A DNA stretch of 64,000 nucleotides from assembly GCF_003254565.1 (NCBI RefSeq), contig NZ_QJRI01000172.1:62001-126000 (forward strand), in the 5' to 3' direction. Below, piece after piece: positions 43,859 to 53,055 of the stretch. The position numbers and the translations under genes are program-made. The stretch comes from Flavobacterium nitrogenifigens. GTDB taxonomy: Bacteria; Bacteroidota; Bacteroidia; Flavobacteriales; Flavobacteriaceae. Every line of letters begins with the position of its first letter. The first letter of the stretch is position 1. The notes beneath the pieces were generated by a model. That model saw only the letters and a list, made by a program, of their open reading frames with translations. It did not search any database and had not been told where the DNA came from.

Positions 43859-45325
43859 ATGCGAGTATCCGTTGTTCGAAAAAATGTAAAGTTGTTGCCA
43901 GATTCTAAAAGAGTTGTTGCCCGATATTTTATGAATGGGCAGGAAAGGACCCAGCAAATGGTGCTTCGAATAATGATGCTGGATGAGAAACAAGTACTGC
44001 AGACTTTGGAGCAGACACTTCGCGAATTTGCCAGAAGACATCGAAATATCTCGGCTGTATTTTTTAGACACTGCGAAAGAATTCGTCCTATAATTGAAGG
44101 AATGGAGATCGATTATGAGGCCATGTCTCTAGACCGAAAAATGCTTATTGGATCTTATTGTACAATGGAATATGCCATAGAATCGGCGGCGATTTTTAAC
44201 CCTTCAATTGTTGAAGATTTTGATCAGACGGGGCTGGAAATGGGAGAAAAACGTGTTATTATTTCTTTTCGTGCAACGGGCGAAGGCCATATTTCGTCGA
44301 TTGTTTTTAGAAGAGCCATTTTAGACCGTGACAATAATCTGCACATTATGAAGATAGGAAATCATATTGATCAGGCAGAAATCGAACATAAAACATTATT
44401 TAATAAAGAGCGGTTTTTAACTAAGTTGTATGAGATGCATACAACTGATAAATATATCGCTCAGATTATGCAGGATCTTCCTGAGGAGTTTGAATTTGCT
44501 GTGCTGAAAAACACGCTTATTGAAGCTTTAAAAGATCCTTTAATTAGAGAAGAGAGAAAAGTTGCGCTGGAAGAAATATTGTGGCTGGCGAATTCTTTTT
44601 ACGATTTGCAGTTCAAACATGATTCAGATATAACAGAACGCGTCATTTTTCCTATTTCTGATTCTGAAAGCCGAGGAATAGAAGATGCACGTTTTGTGCG
44701 TTTTGTTGATGATAACGGTTCTGATCGCGTTATGGCAACTTATACAGCTTATAACGGCCATACAATCCTTCCTAAATTAATCTCAACCGAAGATTTTTAT
44801 AGTTTTAGAGTTATGCCACTTCACGGAGAAGGAGCGCAGAATAAAAACCTGGCTTTATTTCCTCGAAAAATAAAAGGCAAATATGCTATGCTGGCGAGAA
44901 TTGATGGTGTGAATAATTATATTATGTATTCTGATCGTGTAACGCAATGGAATACGCCAATTCTTTTGCAAAAGCCTAAATTTACTTGGGAATTGACCCA
45001 GATAGGAAATTGCGGTTCTCCATTATGGACAGAAGAAGGCTGGCTTGTTATTACCCATGGAGTTGGTACAATGAGACGTTACTGTATTGGTGCTTCATTA
45101 TTTGATTTAGATGATCCGTCTAAAGAAATAGGAAGATTGACTGAACCTTTGCTTTCGCCTTCGGAAGATGAACGAGAAGGCTATGTGCCCAATGTAGTAT
45201 ATTCTTGCGGCGCGATTATTCATAATAACAGTTTGATTCTGCCTTATGCCGTTTCAGATTATTGCTCAACTTATGCTGTGGTGGATATGGTTGAATTGCT
45301 GGATGCGCTGAGGAAAAGTAAATAA
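43859..45325 (+). CDS. glycoside hydrolase family 130 protein
   Basis: 488 residues, no signal peptide, so cytoplasmic. Residues about 170-480 form the five-bladed GH130 propeller: ESRGIEDARFVRFVDDNG, TYTAYNGH, GAQNKNLALFPRKIKGKY, NCGSPLWTEEGWLVITHGVGTMRRY. The family contains beta-mannoside phosphorylases and hydrolases. The N-terminal 170 residues (RVSVVRKNVKLLPDSKRVVARYF) form an extra helical domain found in one subgroup. No mannan-use genes are adjacent, so the substrate is open. Confidence 0.9.
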   Translation: MRVSVVRKNVKLLPDSKRVVARYFMNGQERTQQMVLRIMMLDEKQVLQTLEQTLREFARRHRNISAVFFRHCERIRPIIEGMEIDYEAMSLDRKMLIGSYCTMEYAIESAAIFNPSIVEDFDQTGLEMGEKRVIISFRATGEGHISSIVFRRAILDRDNNLHIMKIGNHIDQAEIEHKTLFNKERFLTKLYEMHTTDKYIAQIMQDLPEEFEFAVLKNTLIEALKDPLIREERKVALEEILWLANSFYDLQFKHDSDITERVIFPISDSESRGIEDARFVRFVDDNGSDRVMATYTAYNGHTILPKLISTEDFYSFRVMPLHGEGAQNKNLALFPRKIKGKYAMLARIDGVNNYIMYSDRVTQWNTPILLQKPKFTWELTQIGNCGSPLWTEEGWLVITHGVGTMRRYCIGASLFDLDDPSKEIGRLTEPLLSPSEDEREGYVPNVVYSCGAIIHNNSLILPYAVSDYCSTYAVVDMVELLDALRKSK

Positions 45326-45327
45326 AC

Positions 45328-45459
45328 TTATCTTTTGTTTTTAAGATTAGGGATTTTCTTCGTCAGGTTTCTCCAATATCGTTTTGGCATGTGTTTGGTA
45401 TTTTTTCTTGATTTGATATTAACACTGCTGAATTTTAGTTTTTTAGAGCGAAAAGCCAT
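45328..45459 (-). CDS. possible small basic protein, 43 residues
   Basis: An open frame from ATG at 45459 to TAA at 45328 encodes 43 residues beginning MAFRSKKLKFSSVN and including KHMPKRYWRNLTKK, with about 16 Lys or Arg and no acidic residue. It ends 3 bp from the convergent GH130 stop. The composition recalls small ribosome-associated or nucleic-acid-binding proteins, but I know no family and have no start signal to support it. The rest of this 389-bp spacer (45460-45714) shows nothing. Confidence 0.3.
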   Translation of the reverse strand: MAFRSKKLKFSSVNIKSRKNTKHMPKRYWRNLTKKIPNLKNKR

Positions 45460-45714
45460 TCTTTCAATACCAAGAATTCATGTTAGAAAATTAGCCAAAT
45501 AAGCTGTTCTAAATTGTATTAATTTTTTTTGGAAGGTTATTTTTACATTAAAAAAATAACTATATTTAAAATTCAAAAAACAGGTATAAATACGGGTTTG
45601 TAGATTGTTGAAACTTTATACATTCGCCGAAAGAGAAAAACTGATTTCCCCCCTTAACATTGGTTTTTCAAATTTAGAAGTATTAGCAAATATTAGGAAC
45701 AAACGGCTAAAACA

Positions 45715-45960
45715 ATGAAATTTGTAAAAGGACAAGATGTTTCCTACACAGCATTGAGTGGGATATCTTACAAGGGAACTATTATCGAAAGAAAAATGGT
45801 TTTTAAAAAGGGGCTTATAATAAAATCGACTTCAAAAGAAAGTGATTTTCATTATCTTATTGAGATACACAAAAATGGCACAACAGAGAAAATTCTATGT
45901 GCCGAAAATCATCTTATATTATTAGAAAAGAAAAAACGCGTTGCAAAGAAAGTGGCTTAG
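45715..45960 (+). CDS. small beta-rich protein of unknown function
   Basis: 81 residues. The early segment QDVSYTALSGISYKGTIIERK and later strands suggest an SH3-like barrel, with a basic C-terminus (KKKRVAKKVA). I do not recognise the family. Its last 4 bp overlap the stop of the convergent hydrolase gene. Confidence 0.65.
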   Translation: MKFVKGQDVSYTALSGISYKGTIIERKMVFKKGLIIKSTSKESDFHYLIEIHKNGTTEKILCAENHLILLEKKKRVAKKVA

Positions 45961-46718
45961 TAGTTCTCTGCTATAAATGCAGCGATTTTATCTAAAACAG
46001 TTTTTGGAGCTTCTTTGTGTGGAGTATGTCCAACGTTTGGTATGATATATTTTTCAGTTTTTCCAGATACGGCATTTATCGTTTTCCTGACTTGATCTAA
46101 AGTTCCATATTCATCTTTTTCGCCTTGAATAAATAGCAACGGAGATTTTATTTTGGGGAGAAGGTTTTCAATGTTCCAATTTCTAAAATCAACGCGGAGC
46201 CAAGTTTCAGTCCAAGCTTTAAAAATAGTTTCCGTTTTGTTTCCGTGATATTTCTGAAGTCTTTCAGGTAAGTTTGTGTTTTGATACGCAACGACAGCCT
46301 CACGAATACCGTTAAGCGTAATTTCTTCAACAAAAATATGTGCCGCTTCACAAATAACCATTTTAATGCGTTGCGGATATTTACTTGCAGCAATCAATGC
46401 AATCGAACCTCCATCGCTGTGTCCAAATAAAATAGCATTTTCAATTTTTAGCTTTTCTAGAATAGTATTTAAAACGTCAGCTTCTAATTCTAGATAATTT
46501 ACAGGACGAACATAAGTCGGCATTGGGTCAGATTTCCCATATCCTAATCTATCATAAATTAAAATATTACATTGAGAAACCTCAGCAATCTGTTTTGGAA
46601 AATCTCTCCAAAGTTCTACACAACCTAAAGAATCGTGAAGAAATACAATTGTAGGGCGATTTTCAAACTCATTGTAATGTTCGGCATAGAGATTATTTCC
46701 GTCTATATTGATTAGCAT
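45957..46718 (-). CDS. alpha/beta hydrolase
   Basis: 253 residues. Canonical fold: oxyanion region FLHDSLG, nucleophile Ser in GHSDGG (about residue 98), acid in GEKDEYG and His in VGHTPHKEAP. No signal peptide. The substrate is undefined. It overlaps the upstream EamA transporter gene by 7 bp, so the two are translationally coupled. Confidence 0.93.
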   Translation of the reverse strand: MLINIDGNNLYAEHYNEFENRPTIVFLHDSLGCVELWRDFPKQIAEVSQCNILIYDRLGYGKSDPMPTYVRPVNYLELEADVLNTILEKLKIENAILFGHSDGGSIALIAASKYPQRIKMVICEAAHIFVEEITLNGIREAVVAYQNTNLPERLQKYHGNKTETIFKAWTETWLRVDFRNWNIENLLPKIKSPLLFIQGEKDEYGTLDQVRKTINAVSGKTEKYIIPNVGHTPHKEAPKTVLDKIAAFIAENY

Positions 46719-47614
46719 ATTACGGTTTCGTTTTGGATTTCTTTTTCTTTTTTAGCTTTCGAAACATTAAGATAAACAATTGAGCCAAGCATTATAGCAA
46801 TGCCGACAATTTGCAGAAAGGTGACTTTTTCGCCCAAAATAATGTGCGCACAAAAAACAGCAGCAGGCAATTCTAGCGTTAATAAGACTGAACTCAAACT
46901 CGAACCAATTTTAGGCATTCCGACTGTAAAACAGATTGGCGGAATCACGGTTCCGAAAATGGCCAAAAATGTTCCCCATTGCAATAATCCAAAATCTAAA
47001 TGCGTGCTAGTGGTAATCGCTTCGCAGTTGATTAAAAATATAATCATGGCAGAACCACTGGTCATTAAAGCACTTTTTTCAAACATTGGCGTTTCTTTGC
47101 CAATTTTGCTGGTAAAAACGATATAAAGCGTATAAAGCAATGCCGATAATAAGCTCAAAGCGATTCCTGTAAAAGAAATAGCAGCATTGTTTAGATCTAA
47201 AAGATTCCCTGCAAGAACGGTTCCTAAAATGATGAAAAGTGCAGAACCAATCTCAACTGTATTGGGCTTTTTCTTAAAAAATATCCAATCAACCAAAATG
47301 CTAAGCCACGTAATCTGCATTAATAAAACAATCGCCAAAGAAGCGGGAATATAAGCAACAGATAAATAATAAGTGTAAGCAGAAGATCCCATTGTGATTC
47401 CTGCCAAAAGCAATTTCCAGTTTAAAGCCATTTTATGACCGTTTTTTAGGTTTTTAAAAATCGCGATCGACCATAAAATTAGGGTTCCTGCAAGTGCTTG
47501 TGTCAAAGTGATTTCGGCAGGAGAATAACCTTCTCCGTATGCGATTTTAGCAAAAGAAGAAAGCATTCCGAAACTTAATGCGCCCAAAGCTACAATGATA
47601 ATATATTTGTTCAT
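46712..47614 (-). CDS. EamA/DMT family transporter
   Basis: 300 residues with ten hydrophobic helices in two homologous halves, the drug/metabolite transporter architecture. It probably exports or imports a small metabolite at the inner membrane. A -7-like box, TACTTTTG (complement of 47644-47651), lies 30 bp upstream. It is divergent, by 160 bp, from an Lrp-type gene that may regulate it, a common pairing for DMT exporters of amino acids; this is inference. Confidence 0.92.
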   Translation of the reverse strand: MNKYIIIVALGALSFGMLSSFAKIAYGEGYSPAEITLTQALAGTLILWSIAIFKNLKNGHKMALNWKLLLAGITMGSSAYTYYLSVAYIPASLAIVLLMQITWLSILVDWIFFKKKPNTVEIGSALFIILGTVLAGNLLDLNNAAISFTGIALSLLSALLYTLYIVFTSKIGKETPMFEKSALMTSGSAMIIFLINCEAITTSTHLDFGLLQWGTFLAIFGTVIPPICFTVGMPKIGSSLSSVLLTLELPAAVFCAHIILGEKVTFLQIVGIAIMLGSIVYLNVSKAKKEKEIQNETVIC

Positions 47615-47774
47615 TTTTATTCTTGAAATATGTTTTGTACAGACAAAAGTATATAATGAAGAATAAAGGTCGATATTTTAGATTTAAATATGTATTTAAT
47701 GTTTTAAAATGTAATTATTTATGTGTTTTGTCCGAAATTGAATTATTTTTTATACTTTAACTGGAAAAAATCCG

Positions 47775-48233
47775 ATGCAAGAATTAAGCAAACAAGAAAT
47801 AGAGTTACTTCGAATCCTTCAGGAGAATGCAAGATTTGATATTACAGATTTGACTGAAAGACTTAATATGTCGAGAACTTCGGTTTATGATAGAATTAAA
47901 AAACTCGAAAACGAAGGCTATATTAAAGATTATGTGGCGATAATTGATCCGAAAAGGGTAGGGTTAAATTTTACGGTAATTATTAATGTTTCTCTAAACA
48001 GTCAGCGTTTAGAATTGGTTGAAGAATTTTCGAGACAAGTTGCGGCACTCGATGAGGTTGTTGAAGGATATGTAACAGGAGGAATCTTCGATTATGTTCT
48101 AAAGGTTGTGGTGAAAGATCCCGAATCGTTTAACGATTTTATCAGAAAGCTTTCGGATATTCCTAATATTAGTAAAGTACAGAGTTCGTTTGTAATGAGT
48201 TATATCAAACAATCTACTAAATTGCATTTTTAG
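47775..48233 (+). CDS. Lrp/AsnC family transcriptional regulator
   Basis: 152 residues. An N-terminal winged HTH (LRILQENARFDITDLTERLNMSRTSVYDRIKKLE, about 10-45) and a C-terminal RAM ligand-binding domain (about 65-145, ending VQSSFVMSYIKQ). Such proteins sense amino acids and form octamers. It faces the EamA transporter gene and probably controls it. A strong hairpin follows. Confidence 0.95.
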   Translation: MQELSKQEIELLRILQENARFDITDLTERLNMSRTSVYDRIKKLENEGYIKDYVAIIDPKRVGLNFTVIINVSLNSQRLELVEEFSRQVAALDEVVEGYVTGGIFDYVLKVVVKDPESFNDFIRKLSDIPNISKVQSSFVMSYIKQSTKLHF

Positions 48234-48235
48234 AT

Positions 48236-48282
48236 AAAAAACTACGCAAAACTTTTATTTATAAGGTTTTGCGTAGTTTTTT
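48236..48282. terminator. bidirectional terminator between Lrp and the TPR regulator genes
   Basis: AAAAAACTACGCAAAAC (48236-48252) pairs exactly with GTTTTGCGTAGTTTTTT (48266-48282) around a 13-nt loop. Confidence 0.95.
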
Positions 48283-48299
48283 ATTAAATCTATTGTGGA

Positions 48300-49880
48300 T
48301 TAAAAGTCATTTTTTAGTCCAATTCTTTTCAAGCTGTTTATGATTCTAAAAACGATTTCATCAGAAAACATGAAACTAGAAAGGGTTTCTTTCAATTCTG
48401 TTGCTGTTTGAGGTTGTAGTTCCAGAAGGTTGTTTAAGTGTGTTTTGGCTTTCGCGTCTTCACTTAGTAGGGATAAAGACACAGCTTTAAGCAAAGAATC
48501 CCAAATGGTCTCGTTAAAATCCATTTTTTCTGCCCAATATAAAGACTTTTGATATTCTTTTTTATGGATATAGTAATAACAATATCCAACATTAATCCAC
48601 CACGGATGTGCGGGATTTATGTGGGTCGCATTTTCTAATAAATTAAAACCTTTTTCAAAATAACCTGCAAAAATCAATACGCAGCCTATCCCCGAAGCAA
48701 TACCAGAAGAATTAGGATTTATTTTGAGGCATTGTTCTGCTGCTGCTAGGCAGTTATCCTGATCTTTTTTAAAGCAGTTTATAATGGCCAAGGCGTACCA
48801 AGCCTGCTGGCAATTTGGATCGATATTTAAAGCTTTTGAGATGCAATGACTGCTTTTTTCGATTGTTTTTTTACAGTTGTCTAATCCTAAGGCAATAGAG
48901 GCCAACTGCATTTCGCCCAGCATTGCCCAAACAATTGCATAGTTTGGGGCCAATTCTACAGCTTCAGTTAAGTTAGACAAGGCGGTAGCATAATTTTCGA
49001 TAGAATACGAACAATGGTATTCATGATAACTGCAGATTGCCTTTAAAACGACTGAATTGTTTGCTATTTTTGATGGTGCAGTCTTTATCATTTCTTTAAA
49101 AATAATACCATAATAACCACCCATAGAAGCTACAATATCCTTTACAATTTCATTTTGAATTCTAATGCCATCATCTAAAGTGGCAGGTGTAAACAATTTG
49201 GTCAATATAAACTTTCCTGAGGATGAGTCTATCAAATTGACTCTGATTTGCAGTTTGTTACTGATAATTTGAATATGTCCTGTGATAATAAAGTCTGCTC
49301 CGATTAAATTTGCGGCTTCTAGAATATTTTCATTAATTTTTGCTATAACATCAGAAGAAAAATGACCTATTACAGAGATATCCTGAAAACGTGAAAGTTC
49401 TGCACTGATTTCTTCAGAAAGAATCTGCGAAAAGGCTTCTAAATCTGGACGGTGGGCAATTGTTTTAAAAGGAAAAACGGTAATTACAGGACTGGTTTTG
49501 TTGGTGCTGACGGGGAGATCAGGAGATCTCATTTTATTATTATGAACAAATTCTGGAACGTAACCGCCTTTTGGGACGTGAATAATAACCGAATTGTCTT
49601 TTCCGTCAGAAGAATAATATTCAGTAAGCAATTTCCTTAACCGTCCTGCATGAATACGAACCATGGCGTCATCATGAGGATTAAAATGAGAAGGCCTGCT
49701 TAAAGCATTTACAGCGATAGAATATTCTTTTATAAACTGCTGCCTTTCATCTATGGTTTCCGTGACAATATAGCGCAGAAAATTACTTAAAAGCGTTGAG
49801 TTCTTGAAAGAATAAAACTTTAAAACATTCTCCAGTTCATTATAGATTTTATCCGAGGGGATTTTTTTTGTAGACTCCAT
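48300..49880 (-). CDS. winged-helix/TolB-like/TPR regulator
   Basis: 526 residues, no membrane segment. The N-terminus (about 1-112) matches the conserved region that begins many TPR adenylate-cyclase-like regulators: LLSNFLRYIVTETIDE, IKEYSIAVNALSRPSHFNP, VRIHAGRLRKLLTEYY and VPKGGYVPEF. A TolB-like alpha/beta domain (about 130-250, SEEISAELSRFQDISVIG) and six or so TPRs (about 280-500) follow. No cyclase domain is present. It is divergent from the porin-aspartase-asparaginase operon, with a palindrome between them, so it is the best candidate to control that operon. Confidence 0.8.
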   Translation of the reverse strand: MESTKKIPSDKIYNELENVLKFYSFKNSTLLSNFLRYIVTETIDERQQFIKEYSIAVNALSRPSHFNPHDDAMVRIHAGRLRKLLTEYYSSDGKDNSVIIHVPKGGYVPEFVHNNKMRSPDLPVSTNKTSPVITVFPFKTIAHRPDLEAFSQILSEEISAELSRFQDISVIGHFSSDVIAKINENILEAANLIGADFIITGHIQIISNKLQIRVNLIDSSSGKFILTKLFTPATLDDGIRIQNEIVKDIVASMGGYYGIIFKEMIKTAPSKIANNSVVLKAICSYHEYHCSYSIENYATALSNLTEAVELAPNYAIVWAMLGEMQLASIALGLDNCKKTIEKSSHCISKALNIDPNCQQAWYALAIINCFKKDQDNCLAAAEQCLKINPNSSGIASGIGCVLIFAGYFEKGFNLLENATHINPAHPWWINVGYCYYYIHKKEYQKSLYWAEKMDFNETIWDSLLKAVSLSLLSEDAKAKTHLNNLLELQPQTATELKETLSSFMFSDEIVFRIINSLKRIGLKNDF

Positions 49881-50013
49881 AATAAATTATTTGAAAATTA
49901 TTAATGTCGAAAAAAAGTCACTGGGGCGTATAAAATGTTAAAGGACAAATACTTATGAAGATATAAATTTATGAAAATTTTTAACATGTTAGTATTATTA
50001 ATCTGATATTTTT

Positions 50014-50033
50014 AACCGTTAAATGTAACGGTT
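50014..50033. promoter_or_regulatory. palindromic operator candidate upstream of the porin operon
   Basis: AACCGTTA-AATG-TAACGGTT is a perfect 8-bp dyad with a 4-bp centre, 30 bp upstream of a TATATTTG -7 box and inside the divergent spacer with the winged-helix/TPR regulator gene. It has no T run, so it is unlikely to be a terminator. Confidence 0.5.
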
Positions 50034-50044
50034 AATAACCCTAT

Positions 50045-50070
50045 TTGTGCTGTTGTATTAGTTATATTTG
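50045..50070 (+). promoter_or_regulatory. candidate promoter of the porin-aspA-ansB operon
   Basis: TTG (50045-50047), 15 bp, then TATATTTG (50063-50070), a full -7 match; the spacing is 2 bp below the usual minimum. It would give a leader of about 240 nt before the porin ATG at 50320. The rest of 49881-50319 has no gene. Confidence 0.4.
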
Positions 50071-50319
50071 TTTGGTAATCAGGTATAAACTGTGTTTTGT
50101 TTCTTTTTTTAACAAAAAAAGACTGTAATATAAGTGTTGAAATTTTTGCATTCCCATTGTTAGAAGCTTTTAGGATCAGATAAAAGTTTTTAAGGTGAAT
50201 AAAAATTCGTACTGAGAAAAATCGATTTTTTTTTAAAATAAAATGACTTTTATTTTAAAACCAGGACTGCAAAAATCAGATTAAAAGTTGTATCCCATAA
50301 CAAACAAACTATAATCATT

Positions 50320-51546
50320 ATGAAAAAAAGGTTTTTGCAAATGACAGCTATGAGGCATAGTGTCCTCATAATTTGTTTCTTCATTTCCACTTTTGTTCAG
50401 GCTCAAGATGAAGGGAATAAAAGCATGGAAATCTACGGATTTATTATGACCGATATTGGTTATAATTTTAATCAGATACAATCAGATTGGTACGATGTGG
50501 TGAGACCTACAAAACTTCCCGCTTTTAAAGACCAATACGGGCCAGATGGCAGTTACTACGCTTCTGTTCGTCAAACTAGATTAGGGTTTAAAAATTATTT
50601 TGATACAGGAATTGGCGAATTAAAAACTCATTTTGAATTCGAATTGTTCGGTACAGGTGTCGATGCAGGACAAACTACTTTTCGTCTTCGCCATGCCTAT
50701 GCTGAATTAGGAAAATTTGGAGCTGGTCAAACTTGGAGCCCTTTTATGGATATTGGCGTATTCCCGAATTCGCTAGAATATTGGGGGCCAACCGGAATGG
50801 TGTTTTTTAGAAATATTCAAATTCGCTATATGCCAATTCAAGGCGATACCCGTTTAACCATTGCATTAGAAAGACCTGGAGCAAGTGCCGATCAGGGAGA
50901 TTATGCAAATCGTGTGGAACTGCAAGGAGTAAAGGCAAGATTTCCGTTGCCAGATCTTACGGCTGAGTACCATCATGCTACCAAATGGGGCTATGTTGAG
51001 TTAGCTGGTATAGTTCGAAAAATTGAATGGAAAGATCAGAATAATGATCAGTATGATTTGTCTGGAGATGCGGTAGGCTGGGGACTTAATTTAAGTACTA
51101 ATATCAATTTTAGTAAAAATGATGTTTTTAGAGGCCAGGTTGTATATGGAGAAGGAATTCAAAACTACATGAATGATGCTCCCGTAGACATCGGCATCGA
51201 AAACAATTTTGGCAATCCGGTAACTCCTGTAAAAGGTGTTGCGCTTCCTCTAGTGGGTGTTGTTGCTTTCTTAGATCATAACTGGAGTGATAAATTTAGT
51301 ACTGCAATTGGATATTCTATGATTGACATCGATAACTCAGATGGACAAACAGATGAAGCTTTTAAAAAGGGACAGTACGTGTTGGGAAATCTTTTATACA
51401 CTCCCGTGAAAAATTGTATGGTAGGTGTGGAATTTCAGTGGGGTAACCGCGAAAATTTCAATGACGGTTGGAGTACTTCAATAAATAAAATACAGTTTTC
51501 TTTTAGATATAATTTTTCGCAATCATTTTATAAAAGAAATCAGTAA
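50320..51546 (+). CDS. DcaP-like outer-membrane porin
   Basis: 408 residues with a signal peptide (about 1-29, ending FVQAQ). The mature part alternates short polar and aromatic beta strands of a 16-18-strand barrel: MEIYGFIMTDIGYNF, SVRQTRLGFKNYF, TFRLRHAYAELGKFGAGQTWSPFMD, and the C-terminal strand FSFRYNFSQSF. The DcaP family imports negatively charged small molecules. It is the first gene of an operon with aspartase and asparaginase (gaps of 36 and 24 bp), so it may admit aspartate or asparagine; that substrate is inferred from context. Confidence 0.88.
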   Translation: MKKRFLQMTAMRHSVLIICFFISTFVQAQDEGNKSMEIYGFIMTDIGYNFNQIQSDWYDVVRPTKLPAFKDQYGPDGSYYASVRQTRLGFKNYFDTGIGELKTHFEFELFGTGVDAGQTTFRLRHAYAELGKFGAGQTWSPFMDIGVFPNSLEYWGPTGMVFFRNIQIRYMPIQGDTRLTIALERPGASADQGDYANRVELQGVKARFPLPDLTAEYHHATKWGYVELAGIVRKIEWKDQNNDQYDLSGDAVGWGLNLSTNINFSKNDVFRGQVVYGEGIQNYMNDAPVDIGIENNFGNPVTPVKGVALPLVGVVAFLDHNWSDKFSTAIGYSMIDIDNSDGQTDEAFKKGQYVLGNLLYTPVKNCMVGVEFQWGNRENFNDGWSTSINKIQFSFRYNFSQSFYKRNQ

Positions 51547-51582
51547 AAGCCTTTAGTTTTTTAATTAATAAAAAAAGAAAAT

Positions 51583-53031
51583 ATGTGTAAAACTGTACAA
51601 TACCTGCTATTGTTCGGACTGTCGTTAGGCAGTCTTAATGCTCAGACCCGAACAGAAAAAGATCTTCTAGGAGAAAAACAAATCCCAGCAAATGCTTATT
51701 ACGGTGTGCAGACCGCACGTGCGTTAGAAAATTTTCAGATAAGTAGCTTGACTACGCAATCTTATCCTGACTATGTAAAAGCTTTTGCAATGGTCAAACT
51801 AGCTGCGGCACGTGCCAATGCTGATGTTGGCCGACTTAAAAAAGATAGGCTGGCTGCCATAGAAAAAGCTTGTCAGGCAGTAATTGATGGTAAATATCAC
51901 GATCAATTTTTGGTTGATTTGTACCAAGGAGGTGCTGGTACTTCTGCAAATATGAATGTGAACGAAGTTTTGGCCAATATTGCACTGGAACTGAGCGGAC
52001 ATAAAAAAGGAGAATATCAATACATTGAACCTCACGATGATCTTAATATGGGGCAATCAACCAACGATGTGTACCCAACAGCTATAAAAGTGGCATTACT
52101 GCTTCATAATGACAAACTGCTTCAAGAAGCCGATCTTTTGGCTAAAGCTTTCCATAAAAAAGGTGATGAATTTAAAGATGTTTTAAAAATGGGAAGAACC
52201 GAAGGACAGGATGCTGTACCAATGACGGTAGGTCAGGAATTTCATGCTTTCGGAAATCAGCTTGATGCAGAGATTAGTGCTTTGAAAAAATCTGAAGTTT
52301 ATCTATGCGAACAAAATATGGGAGCTACAGCGATAGGCACAGGAATTACAGCTTCTCCTGGTTATGCAGAAAAAGTAGCAGCACATCTGGCAAAAATTAC
52401 AGGAAAACCAATAGTAATGAGCAAAGATCTTATTGCGGCTACAACCAGTCAGCAAGGATTTGTCATGTATTCTTCTACGCTTAAAAGTATGGCAGTTGCG
52501 CTGGCAAAAATAAGCAGCGATTTGATCATTTTAGCTTCTGGGCCACGTACAGGTTTTTTTGAAATCAATTTGCCTGCGCTTCAGCCAGGATCTTCAATTA
52601 TGCCAGGAAAAGTAAATCCGGTTATGCCAGAATTGATGAACCAACTGTGTTTTAAAGTAATGGGGAATGATCTTACGGTAACAATTGCGGCACAATCTGG
52701 TTTATTGCAGTTAAATGCTTTTGAACCTGTTCAGGCCATTGCCATGATGGAATCGCAAGGATTGTTTTTTAAAGCAATGCCATTGTTTAGAAAAAACTGT
52801 ATCGATGGCATTACGGTAAACAAAGACGTTTTGGCGCATTATATGGATAGAAGTGTTGGTGTTGTAACGGCTCTGAATCCTGTTTTGGGTTACGAAAAAA
52901 CAACCGAACTAGCCAAAGAAGCATTGGCAACCAATAAAGGTATTCTGGAACTTATACGCGAAAAGAAATTGCTGACAGAAGATCAAATTAAAAAACTGCT
53001 TGATCCAGCAACTTTAACAGGCCAAAAATAA
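51583..53031 (+). CDS. aspA: aspartate ammonia-lyase with signal peptide
   Basis: 482 residues. The fumarase/aspartase core is complete: STNDVYPTA (as GQSTNDVYPTA), GTGITASPGY, and the catalytic-loop signature GSSIMPGKVNPVMPE. It converts aspartate to fumarate and ammonia. Unlike normal cytoplasmic aspartases, which begin near RTEKDLLGE, it has about 20 extra residues (MCKTVQYLLLFGLSLGSLNA then Q) that form a typical signal peptide. Its neighbours, porin and type II asparaginase, are also exported, so the enzyme is predicted periplasmic. The start at 51583 follows the porin gene by 36 bp and no other Met fits. Confidence 0.93.
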   Translation: MCKTVQYLLLFGLSLGSLNAQTRTEKDLLGEKQIPANAYYGVQTARALENFQISSLTTQSYPDYVKAFAMVKLAAARANADVGRLKKDRLAAIEKACQAVIDGKYHDQFLVDLYQGGAGTSANMNVNEVLANIALELSGHKKGEYQYIEPHDDLNMGQSTNDVYPTAIKVALLLHNDKLLQEADLLAKAFHKKGDEFKDVLKMGRTEGQDAVPMTVGQEFHAFGNQLDAEISALKKSEVYLCEQNMGATAIGTGITASPGYAEKVAAHLAKITGKPIVMSKDLIAATTSQQGFVMYSSTLKSMAVALAKISSDLIILASGPRTGFFEINLPALQPGSSIMPGKVNPVMPELMNQLCFKVMGNDLTVTIAAQSGLLQLNAFEPVQAIAMMESQGLFFKAMPLFRKNCIDGITVNKDVLAHYMDRSVGVVTALNPVLGYEKTTELAKEALATNKGILELIREKKLLTEDQIKKLLDPATLTGQK

Positions 53032-53055
53032 CCTCAACCTTAAACATTAAAAAAC

